Position numbers and translations under genes: made by a program. Shown in pieces: positions 1 to 5,105 of a stretch of 5,105 bases of DNA (positions are counted from its first letter, which is position 1; every line of letters begins with the position of its first letter). A model generated the notes under the pieces. That model was not told the origin of the DNA. It saw only the letters and a program-made list of their open reading frames with translations, and did no database searches. Source of the stretch: Pseudomonadaceae bacterium UBA836 (GTDB lineage Bacteria > Pseudomonadota > Gammaproteobacteria > Pseudomonadales > Pseudomonadaceae); the NCBI GenBank assembly GCA_002296055.1, contig DBHE01000089.1, positions 1 through 5,105 of the forward strand, read 5' to 3'.

Positions 1-357
1 GCCGCGCTGGCGAGCTTCTATCGCATTGCACCCGAAGAAATTCTGATTGCCCACGACGAGCTGGATTTGCCGCCGGGCGTGGTCAAGTGCAAGAAAGGTG
101 GCGGACACGGCGGGCACAACGGTTTGCGCGACATCATCGCCAAACTGGGCAACAACAACGCATTTCACCGCCTGCGCCTGGGTATTGGCCACCCCGGCCA
201 CAGCTCGCAGGTGACCGGCTTTGTGTTGGGGCGAGCGCCCCGCGCCGAGCAGGACGCACTGGATGCCTGCATCGATGAAGCCATTGGCGAGCTGCCCGGC
301 ATGATCGAAGGCAACTGGACCGCCGTCATGCAACGCCTGCACAGCTTCAAGGCCTGA
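1..357 (+). CDS. pth: Peptidyl-tRNA hydrolase, C-terminal 118 residues (5' end outside window)
   Basis: This cytosolic enzyme cleaves the ester bond of peptidyl-tRNAs that drop off ribosomes, freeing the tRNA for reuse. The reading frame is open from base 1 to the TGA at 355-357. The visible part contains the family signatures HDELDLPPG (window codons 18-26) and [10 protein letters not shown] (codons 33-42), then LGIGHPG. By alignment from memory to the E. coli enzyme (194 aa), the Asp of HDELD is Asp93 and the Asn of GGHNGL is Asn114, both active-site residues. That places about 74 residues, including the catalytic His20 and Asn10, upstream of the window, and gives a full length near 192 aa. 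ychF follows after 37 nt in the same direction, a pairing common in gammaproteobacteria and probably one transcript. The internal TTG at 67 is not a real start. The identification is secure; the truncation is only the window edge. Confidence 0.97.
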   Translation, partial: AALASFYRIAPEEILIAHDELDLPPGVVKCKKGGGHGGHNGLRDIIAKLGNNNAFHRLRLGIGHPGHSSQVTGFVLGRAPRAEQDALDACIDEAIGELPGMIEGNWTAVMQRLHSFKA

Positions 358-381
358 ATCTCATTGCGCCGAACCATCGGC

Positions 382-387
382 AGAGGA
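382..387 (+). promoter_or_regulatory. Ribosome binding site of ychF
   Basis: AGAGGA lies 7 nt before the ATG at 395. It supports that ATG as the start and fits coupling of ychF to pth within one mRNA, since the 37-nt gap leaves little room for a separate promoter. Confidence 0.75.
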
Positions 388-394
388 CAACACC

Positions 395-1495
395 ATGGGT
401 TTTAACTGCGGCATCGTCGGCCTGCCCAACGTCGGCAAATCCACTCTGTTCAATGCCCTGACCAAGGCCGGCATTGGCGCCGAGAACTTCCCCTTCTGCA
501 CCATCGAGCCCAACAGCGGCGTGGTGCCCATGCCCGATGCCCGCCTGGACGCCCTGGCCGCCATCGTCAAACCAGAGAAGGTCATCCCGACCAGCATGGA
601 ATTTGTCGACATCGCAGGTCTGGTGGAAGGCGCGTCCAAAGGTGAAGGCCTGGGCAATAAGTTCCTCGCCAACATTCGCGAGACCGACGCCATTGCCCAC
701 GTGGTGCGCTGCTTTGAAGACGAGAACGTGATTCACGTCTCCAACAGCGTCAACCCGCGCCGCGATATCGAAACCATCGATCTGGAACTGATTTTCGCCG
801 ACCTGGAAAGCTGCGAGAAGCAGCTGCAGCGCGTTGCCCGCAACGCCAAAGGCGGCGACAAGGAAGCCGTGGCGCAAAAAGCACTGCTGGAACAGCTGAT
901 CCCGCACTTTGAAGAAGGCAAACCAGCCCGCTCACTGCTGAAAAACCTCAGCCCGGAAGAGCGCCAGCTGGCCAAAGGTTTCCACCTGCTGACCAACAAG
1001 CCGGTCATGTACATCGCCAACGTCTCCGAAGAAGGCTTTGAAGGCAACCCGCACCTGGACGTGGTGCGCGAGATTGCCGCCGAAGAAGGCGCCGTGGTCG
1101 TGCCGGTGTGCAACAAGATCGAAGCAGAAATCGCCGAACTGGATGACGACGAGGAAAAGCAGATGTTCCTCGAAACCATGGGCATGGAAGAGCCGGGCCT
1201 GAACCGCGTAATCCGCGCCGGTTACGAGCTGCTGGGCCTGCAGACCTACTTCACCGCGGGCGTGAAAGAAGTCCGCGCCTGGACCGTGAAGATCGGCGCC
1301 ACCGCACCGCAAGCGGCTGCCGTGATCCACACCGACTTTGAGAAGGGCTTTATCCGCGCCGAAGTAGTCGCCTATAACGACTTCATTCAGTACAACGGCG
1401 AAGGCGGCGCCAAGGAAGCCGGCAAGTGGCGGCTGGAAGGCAAGGAATACATCGTCAAGGACGGCGACGTGATGCACTTCCGCTTCAACGTCTGA
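395..1495 (+). CDS. ychF: Redox-regulated ATPase YchF (Obg-like ATPase, OLA1 family)
   Basis: YchF is a universally conserved ribosome-associated P-loop protein of the Obg family that prefers ATP over GTP and is linked to translation and oxidative-stress responses. The 366-residue product matches the usual length (363 in E. coli). Visible motifs are the Walker A/G1 GLPNVGKST (residues 9-17), the G3 motif DIAGL (72-76) followed by [15 protein letters not shown], and NVSE (209-212) in the G4 position. NxxE in place of NKxD is the known basis of ATP preference in this family. A helical insertion rich in charged residues covers about 125-200, and the C-terminal TGS-type domain spans about 280-366, ending in [12 protein letters not shown]. 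The ATG start is supported by a Shine-Dalgarno sequence and by the conserved [16 protein letters not shown] opening. The gene lies 37 nt after pth and is followed by a strong hairpin. Nothing is truncated or abnormal. Confidence 0.98.
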   Translation: MGFNCGIVGLPNVGKSTLFNALTKAGIGAENFPFCTIEPNSGVVPMPDARLDALAAIVKPEKVIPTSMEFVDIAGLVEGASKGEGLGNKFLANIRETDAIAHVVRCFEDENVIHVSNSVNPRRDIETIDLELIFADLESCEKQLQRVARNAKGGDKEAVAQKALLEQLIPHFEEGKPARSLLKNLSPEERQLAKGFHLLTNKPVMYIANVSEEGFEGNPHLDVVREIAAEEGAVVVPVCNKIEAEIAELDDDEEKQMFLETMGMEEPGLNRVIRAGYELLGLQTYFTAGVKEVRAWTVKIGATAPQAAAVIHTDFEKGFIRAEVVAYNDFIQYNGEGGAKEAGKWRLEGKEYIVKDGDVMHFRFNV

Positions 1496-1514
1496 CGATC
1501 TTTTCTGATCTCGG

Positions 1515-1557
1515 AGGGCGTTCGGCAGGCTAGCCTGTTGAACGCCCTTTGCTGTTT
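1515..1557 (+). terminator. Terminator hairpin of the pth-ychF operon
   Basis: The arms AGGGCGTTCGGCAGGC (1515-1530) and GCCTGTTGAACGCCCT (1533-1548) pair over 16 positions. Two of the pairs are G-U, and only TA separates the arms, so the real loop must include a few of the innermost pairs. The hairpin starts 19 nt after the ychF stop. The following tract is only moderately T-rich (TTTGCTGTTT), so it is a plausible but not ideal intrinsic terminator. Confidence 0.75.
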
Positions 1558-1709
1558 GTAGAGCCCCCAAAAAATGCATTGATCGAGTGGCCCAATGCGC
1601 CCTCGCCATGATTTCATGGGTACGTCTGTAAGCACCCTCTACGCTGATCTGTCAGCGCTCACCCCGATCTTTCGCGCAGAAAGCCACACCACAGCATCAC
1701 GGCCACGTC
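1549..1709. other. Convergent intergenic spacer with several short inverted repeats
   Basis: This spacer lies between the ends of ychF (+) and the LuxR-type gene (-). No convincing coding frame or RNA gene was seen. It holds three exact short hairpins: GCATTG/CAATGC (1576-1581 with 1593-1598), CCATGA-TT-TCATGG (1606-1619) and CGCTGA-TCTG-TCAGCG (1642-1657). The first is annotated separately as a minus-strand terminator. The other two have no T-run on either strand and no assigned role. Confidence 0.5.
1569..1598 (-). terminator. Candidate intrinsic terminator for the LuxR-type gene
   Basis: Read on the minus strand, the stem GCATTG ... CAATGC (6 pairs plus one inner G-U, 11-nt loop) is followed directly by ATTTTTT. 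This is the classic stem plus U-run arrangement, facing transcripts that leave the LuxR-type gene about 110 nt upstream. The stem is short, so the termination strength is uncertain. Confidence 0.55.
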
Positions 1710-2021
1710 CTACAAATCGGCCATATCAAGATGGTTCAAATTGAGAATCCCATGCTGGACGGCAAACAGCGTCGCCATGGTGCGATTTCTGATGCCCAGC
1801 TTTCGATATATCTCTTTCACATAGCCATCAACGGTGTACATGCTGAGAGATAGAATATGGGCAATCATCTTGTTGCTCTTGCCCATCGCAAGCTCTTGCA
1901 GCACCTGCCGCTCACGCGGAGTAAGAGGCAGCTGGCTTGAGCTGGAGAGTCCAATATCTAGGTTATCCAGGGGCATGTTGGCGATCACTTTTCCGTTGCG
2001 ATTGCCGAGTATCTTCCCCAC
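1710..2021 (-). CDS. Small stand-alone LuxR/GerE-type HTH transcriptional regulator
   Basis: The predicted cytosolic DNA-binding protein has 103 residues. Residues 33-90 form a GerE-like tetrahelical HTH: LTPRERQVLQELAMGKSNKMIA (33-54) gives the scaffold and first HTH helix, and the SMYTVDGYVKEIYRKLGI segment (60-77) is the recognition region, followed by NRTMA. Key family residues (E37, G47, T63, V64, K75, L76) are present. There is no receiver, autoinducer-binding or ATPase domain, so no input signal can be assigned; single-domain members such as Bacillus GerE exist. The start is uncertain. The listed GTG has no Shine-Dalgarno sequence. The ATG at 1976 would give 88 residues with only a distant GGAA. 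The frame also stays open upstream to the stop of the LysR gene, 42 nt away. Co-transcription with that LysR gene is likely. The coding sequence is AT-rich compared with ychF. It could also be the remnant of a longer regulator. Confidence 0.8.
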   Translation of the reverse strand: MGKILGNRNGKVIANMPLDNLDIGLSSSSQLPLTPRERQVLQELAMGKSNKMIAHILSLSMYTVDGYVKEIYRKLGIRNRTMATLFAVQHGILNLNHLDMADL

Positions 2022-2063
2022 TGAACACGGGGGCTGACAAATGAATAATTCAGCGCCCTCGGA

Positions 2064-2972
2064 TTAGATATTATTATCCGACCATTCTTTCTCAATCACC
2101 CCGACCACCCATTCATGGAAGGCCTGAATAACATCATCATCCCTATTGCTGTTGCTATAGGCCAAAAAACACTCACCGTGCCGGGTTACTTTTTCTGCCA
2201 GTGGCAACACCAGGTCATCGTCGCTACGCATGAACTGATAGGACGTTGGCAGGTAGCCCATGGCAACGCCCACATTGCTCTTCACGGCCTCAATACTGGC
2301 CTGCACCGTACTGACAACCAGCTCATTCTCGATTTCAGGCAAAAAGCCCCACTGCGTTTGCCAGCGGGGCCATTGATAGGTGTCGCTGGCTATTTTGATA
2401 ATCCTACAGCCGGAAAAATCACCGGAGCTCAAGCCAGGGTGTTCAGCCAGATAGCTGCGCGTACAGATCGGCGTAAGTGAAATTTCCACCAACGGGTGGT
2501 AGGTCAGTTCCGGCTCATTGCCGCACTCGTGACGGATGGCCACCGTCGCCTCCGAGCGCTCCAGATCGATTCTGGAAATGTCCGAATCAATTTGGATATT
2601 CAACTCCGGGTACTTGACCTGAAACTCGTGGATGTTAGGAAAAAGCAGCAAACTGGCGATATTTGGCAGGGTATTGATAACAAAAAGCCGTTTCTTCCTT
2701 TCTTTGCGCACCGCCAGAGTGGCGCTATCAATCAGATCCAAGCCGCGCTTTACATGCATGTAGTAGCGCTTACCCTCAGAGGTTAACGAGATTTTGCGGT
2801 TTTCTCGCTTGAACAGGATAACGCCAAGATTTTCTTCCAACGCCTTGATCTGATGACTCACCGCCGGCGGAGAGACGAACAGTTCATTTGCAGCGTCCTT
2901 GAAGCTCAATCGGCGCGCAGCCACTTCGAAAACACGAATCAAGTTAAGTGAAGGCAAGTGCGGGGTGGGCAT
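2064..2972 (-). CDS. LysR-family transcriptional regulator, GcvA-like
   Basis: This is a DNA-binding regulator with a ligand-sensing periplasmic-binding-protein-like domain. From the ATG at 2972 it is 302 residues, the typical LTTR length. The winged HTH is at about 8-66, with LPSLNLIRVFEVAARRLSF (6-24), the recognition stretch FVSPPAVSHQIKALEENLG (32-50), then LFKRENRKISLTSEG. A linker helix follows at about 67-92, and the effector-binding domain covers about 95-295. The opening LPSLNLIRVFEVAARRLSF and the WPRWQTQWG segment (201-209) resemble the GcvA subgroup, but no ligand can be named. A TTG at 3002 is possible in frame, adding 10 residues. It lies directly after a TGA and has no Shine-Dalgarno sequence, so the ATG is preferred, although that start also lacks a clear one. 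The gene follows the amidohydrolase by about 250 nt in the same orientation and precedes the LuxR-type gene in the same frame. It may control the amidohydrolase, itself, or both; this is inference. Confidence 0.93.
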   Translation of the reverse strand: MPTPHLPSLNLIRVFEVAARRLSFKDAANELFVSPPAVSHQIKALEENLGVILFKRENRKISLTSEGKRYYMHVKRGLDLIDSATLAVRKERKKRLFVINTLPNIASLLLFPNIHEFQVKYPELNIQIDSDISRIDLERSEATVAIRHECGNEPELTYHPLVEISLTPICTRSYLAEHPGLSSGDFSGCRIIKIASDTYQWPRWQTQWGFLPEIENELVVSTVQASIEAVKSNVGVAMGYLPTSYQFMRSDDDLVLPLAEKVTRHGECFLAYSNSNRDDDVIQAFHEWVVGVIEKEWSDNNI

Positions 2973-3194
2973 GACGTGGCTGCTCAGCTGTACAGAGATC
3001 AATCAATACGGGCCAGTCCCAAGAGTATCGCAATGTTGCATAACATTTCATCGACCAGTGCACGCACAATCGTATCTGCCTCCAATGCCGGCGCAGCGAC
3101 GGCGGCACGTTCTTACCCCACTGCAGCGCGAGGGCTATTAACCAAACAACCGCCGCGTTACTGATCGCCGCGTAGATCACAGCACAGACCAGAA
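2973..3194. other. Intergenic region between the amidohydrolase and LysR genes
   Basis: About 220 nt separate the hairpin after the amidohydrolase stop from the LysR start. It should hold the LysR promoter, but no good sigma-70 pair was found; GATACT (minus strand, 3029-3024) next to the dyad at 3032-3047 is the best -10-like match and has no convincing -35. Short open frames cross it, but none shows a recognisable domain. Confidence 0.4.
3032..3047. promoter_or_regulatory. Dyad upstream of the LysR gene, candidate operator
   Basis: AATGTT-GCAT-AACATT is a perfect 6-bp inverted repeat with a 4-bp spacer, 60-75 bp before the LysR ATG. Its place and AT-rich arms suit an autoregulatory operator. 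It does not match the LysR T-N11-A core exactly (it gives T-N10-A), so the binding protein is unknown. Confidence 0.4.
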
Positions 3195-3223
3195 CCGACG
3201 CCCGCGCATAGCGCGGGCGTCGG
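3195..3223 (-). terminator. Perfect 13-bp GC-rich hairpin after the amidohydrolase stop
   Basis: CCGACGCCCGCGC (3195-3207) and GCGCGGGCGTCGG (3211-3223) are exact reverse complements around the loop ATA. The stem begins 2 nt after the TGA of the amidohydrolase gene. The minus-strand sequence that follows (TTCTGGTCTGTG) has only scattered T residues, so it may be a weak intrinsic terminator or a 3' stabilising structure. It would limit readthrough into the LysR gene. Confidence 0.7.
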
Positions 3224-3225
3224 CA

Positions 3226-4911
3226 TCAGTGACGACTGAACTGACGTATCCCCGCCACATAGACCTCTTGCACCTGCAACGCATGCAGCCGCTGCGCTTC
3301 TACCGTGTAAGGGCTGTGATCAACAATCTGCAGATCAGCCCACTTGCCCACTTCCAGGCTGCCCGCCTGCTGATCGATGCCCAGCTGCCAGGCCGCATTA
3401 ATAGTCATCGCGCGTAGCGCCTGCCGCACATCAATGGCCTGCGCCGCATTCAGCGTCTGACCGTTCGAGGTTTGCCGCGTGACGGCTGTTTGCATCAGGC
3501 TGTAGCCCTCGGTCGGAAACATAGGGCTATCCGCGTGCAGCGACGGATGCATCTGCAATTCAAACGCGCGGCGCACCGGCAGCACCTGCTGCGCGACATG
3601 GCGACCAATAATCGAGTCCGCCAGCCGGTCGCCGTAATACAAGATGTGATTGATATGAAAGCTGGGGCTGACGCCGCGCTTAGCCAGCTCAGGTAGCAGA
3701 TCCTCCGGCAGCAGTACCGAGTGCTCCAGACGCACCTGCCTGCTGGCGGCTTCCGTCTGCAACGCCGCCAGTATGGCGCGCGCAACCTGACGGTTCGACT
3801 CATCGCCCTGACTATGAATAGCTACCTGCCAGCCCGCTGCGCTATAGCGGCGCAGACGCTCCACCAGCTCATCCTGCGCGATCATGGCTGCGCCATGGCT
3901 ACCGGGTTCAATGCCCAGCGTCTTGCCCAGCTCACTATCCAGATAGGGTGTAGAGGTGAGCATGCTGCCAGTGTACGGCGAGCCGTCGTGCCAAAGCTTT
4001 ACACCCAGCACGCGGAAGTAAGGGTCCTCCTGCTCCGGGGCGTCAGGCAAGTATTGCAGTTCACTGTCGACCAGATAAAAAAATTGCCGGATGCGCGGAC
4101 GAAAATCGCGCAGCGCCACCAGTCTGGCCATACAGGGCGGCAGGTTATACCCCAGCGATGCAACCGAGGTGAAGCCTTGGCTCAGGTAGCCATCCAGCGT
4201 TTCGCCGTAACGCCCTACCAGCCCAAGCGGCGCCCGTAGCCCTGCAACGAAGGGCGCCATGGCGCGTGTCTCTGCAATAAACCCGGTAAAGTCACCCTGC
4301 TCATCGCGCTCATAGAAAGAGCCGCTGCCCGGGTCAGGCGTCTCAGCGGTGACGCCTGCCTCGGCAAACGCCATGGAGTTGGCCCAGGCAGAGTGCAGGG
4401 TCTGAGAGATCAGCAGCACCGGGTTATCGGGTGCCAGAGCATCCAGCGCCTCGCGCATGGGCACCTTGAGATCCGGCACCAGAAGCGCGTCCAGACCGCC
4501 GGCGTAAACCCACTCACCGGCAGGCGTATCGGCTACCGCCTGACGCAACGCCGACCACACCTGCGCATTACTCTGGTGTGTGAAGCCGGATAAGTCGTGC
4601 GCACCGGCAAAGACGGCGGTCAGCGTCGGATGCTCATGCGCTGCAACAAACCCTGGCAGCAGCGCACGGCCCTGCAGGTCGATGAGGTGGGTATTGGCGC
4701 TGCGCTGCGTCATGACTGACGCCGCATCCCCCAGCGCCACAATCACGCCATCACGCACCGCCAGGGCTTCGACTACCTCATCCTGCTGATTGACCGTCAG
4801 AATCGGCCCGCCATAGAAAATCAGATCCGAAGAAGGCGGCCGACTCAACCACCAGCCAACAAACAACACCCCCAATAGCAGCAGCCCAAGGCCAACACCC
4901 AGCTTGCGCAT
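3226..4911 (-). CDS. Membrane-anchored amidohydrolase family 3 protein (YtcJ-like)
   Basis: This is a predicted metal-dependent hydrolase of the amidohydrolase superfamily, in the branch that includes YtcJ and N-substituted formamide deformylase. Its substrate, probably an amide or similar C-N bond, cannot be named. Numbering from the ATG at 4911 gives 561 residues, normal for the family. Residues 2-3 (RK) and a hydrophobic stretch at about 4-23 form an uncleaved signal anchor with no lipobox, so the catalytic domain should face the periplasm. Metal-site motifs are intact: HEH (92-94) in LPGFVAAHEHP, K305 in VKLWHDGSP, H366 in IHSQGD, H397 in RLEHS and D461 in HADSPM. The C-terminal GSLEVGKWADLQIVD (517-531) completes the small beta domain typical of the family. 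The ATG is chosen because AAGGA lies 7 nt before it; the adjacent GTG (4914) would be only 4 nt away. The gene is monocistronic or leads into the LysR gene past a hairpin. Confidence 0.93.
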   Translation of the reverse strand: MRKLGVGLGLLLLGVLFVGWWLSRPPSSDLIFYGGPILTVNQQDEVVEALAVRDGVIVALGDAASVMTQRSANTHLIDLQGRALLPGFVAAHEHPTLTAVFAGAHDLSGFTHQSNAQVWSALRQAVADTPAGEWVYAGGLDALLVPDLKVPMREALDALAPDNPVLLISQTLHSAWANSMAFAEAGVTAETPDPGSGSFYERDEQGDFTGFIAETRAMAPFVAGLRAPLGLVGRYGETLDGYLSQGFTSVASLGYNLPPCMARLVALRDFRPRIRQFFYLVDSELQYLPDAPEQEDPYFRVLGVKLWHDGSPYTGSMLTSTPYLDSELGKTLGIEPGSHGAAMIAQDELVERLRRYSAAGWQVAIHSQGDESNRQVARAILAALQTEAASRQVRLEHSVLLPEDLLPELAKRGVSPSFHINHILYYGDRLADSIIGRHVAQQVLPVRRAFELQMHPSLHADSPMFPTEGYSLMQTAVTRQTSNGQTLNAAQAIDVRQALRAMTINAAWQLGIDQQAGSLEVGKWADLQIVDHSPYTVEAQRLHALQVQEVYVAGIRQFSRH

Positions 4912-4918
4912 CACCTAG

Positions 4919-4923
4919 TCCTT
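4919..4923 (-). promoter_or_regulatory. Ribosome binding site of the amidohydrolase gene
   Basis: AAGGA on the minus strand is 7 nt before the ATG at 4911 and 4 nt before the overlapping GTG at 4914. The spacing favours the ATG as the start. Confidence 0.75.
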
Positions 4924-4943
4924 ATTATTGTTGTAAGCGAGTA

Positions 4944-4974
4944 CAGACCTTCAGCACCTCGGTGTCATGGTCTG
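4944..4974 (-). promoter_or_regulatory. Nested inverted repeat in the amidohydrolase leader
   Basis: CAGACC (4944-4949) pairs with GGTCTG (4969-4974), and inside it CACC (4955-4958) pairs with GGTG (4961-4964) around TC. The element ends about 30 nt before the start codon. It may be an operator half-site pair or a leader RNA structure. The role is inferred. Confidence 0.4.
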
Positions 4975-5105
4975 CCCCCCAGGCCCATTGTAGAGACCTG
5001 GCCCCAATCAACACATGGCATTTACGCCAGTATCCAGACCTACACAGACGTAGTTCCCGTGCCATACTTGCCCGGTGCCCCCTGTTGCGACGATCCCCAT
5101 GCGCC
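4975..5105. other. Upstream region of the amidohydrolase gene, no gene seen
   Basis: No frame of meaningful length with a recognisable domain was found here. Short minus-strand frames enter from the right edge; one stops with TAG at 5040-5042 and could be the tail of a gene outside the window, but it is too short to judge. The stretch carries copies of AGACCT at 4994-4999 and 5035-5040. Confidence 0.4.
4987..4992 (-). promoter_or_regulatory. Possible -10 box upstream of the amidohydrolase
   Basis: TACAAT on the minus strand is a good -10 match about 75 nt upstream of the ATG. The only -35-like sequence nearby, TTGATT (5011-5006), is 13 nt away, too close for a standard sigma-70 promoter. The site would need an activator or may be chance. 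Confidence 0.25.

Noticed and set aside
932..1609. Long minus-strand frame opposite ychF
   Set aside because: It is antisense to a highly conserved gene, is rich in His/Ala/Gly typical of shadow frames, and has no domain signature.
2999..3112. Minus-strand 37-codon open stretch with ordinary-looking composition (ends ILLGLARID, then TGA)
   Set aside because: It is too short, lacks a supported start and matches no family I recognise. A degraded gene tail is possible but cannot be supported.
2944..3180. Minus-strand frame of 78 codons from a GTG, with a hydrophobic start (VIYAAISNAAVVWLIALALQ)
   Set aside because: It overlaps the LysR start, has no ribosome binding site, and after the hydrophobic stretch has no family-like sequence. 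It is more likely a chance frame in the intergenic region.
3721..4239. Long plus-strand frame (172 codons) opposite the amidohydrolase
   Set aside because: It is a shadow frame in GC-rich coding DNA. The minus-strand protein has all the family motifs, while this frame has none.
5046..5070. TGGCAC on the minus strand resembling a sigma-54 -24 box
   Set aside because: The GC doublet required about 10 bp downstream is absent, so the -24/-12 pattern is not met.

Overview
The window looks like a chromosomal segment from a gammaproteobacterium, most likely a Pseudomonas or Halopseudomonas relative. The main reason is the conserved pair pth-ychF at the left edge, whose protein sequences are strongly Pseudomonas-like, together with GC-rich codon use. 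This assignment comes from recognising sequences by eye, not from a search.

Layout. Positions 1-357 (+) hold the 3' part of pth (peptidyl-tRNA hydrolase), cut by the window edge. It is followed after 37 nt by a complete ychF (395-1495, +), an Obg-family ATPase. A strong 16-bp hairpin (1515-1548) closes this core operon. The rest of the window is on the minus strand and reads as an accessory block that converges on ychF. In transcription order it holds a membrane-anchored amidohydrolase of the YtcJ-like family 3 (4911-3226), a perfect 13-bp GC-rich hairpin just after its stop, a GcvA-type LysR regulator (2972-2064), and a small stand-alone LuxR/GerE helix-turn-helix protein (2021-1710). A candidate intrinsic terminator facing the LuxR gene lies at 1569-1598.

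How the genes fit together. Pth recycles peptidyl-tRNA and YchF binds ribosomes and ATP, so the left third is translation housekeeping. The right two thirds combine one predicted periplasmic hydrolase with two DNA-binding proteins in the same direction. A regulatory link between them is plausible but inferred. The two regulator genes are clearly more AT-rich than their flanks: hand counts of single 60-base lines give 23/60 GC (1801-1860) and 24/60 (2641-2700), against 36/60 in ychF (781-840) and 42/60 in the amidohydrolase (3721-3780). This suggests a separate history for them.

The most unusual point is that the LysR and LuxR reading frames are the same frame, separated only by one TAA codon and 14 open codons, and the LuxR ORF has no obvious ribosome binding site. 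No CRISPR array, tRNA, rRNA, insertion sequence or clear novel multi-gene system was found.
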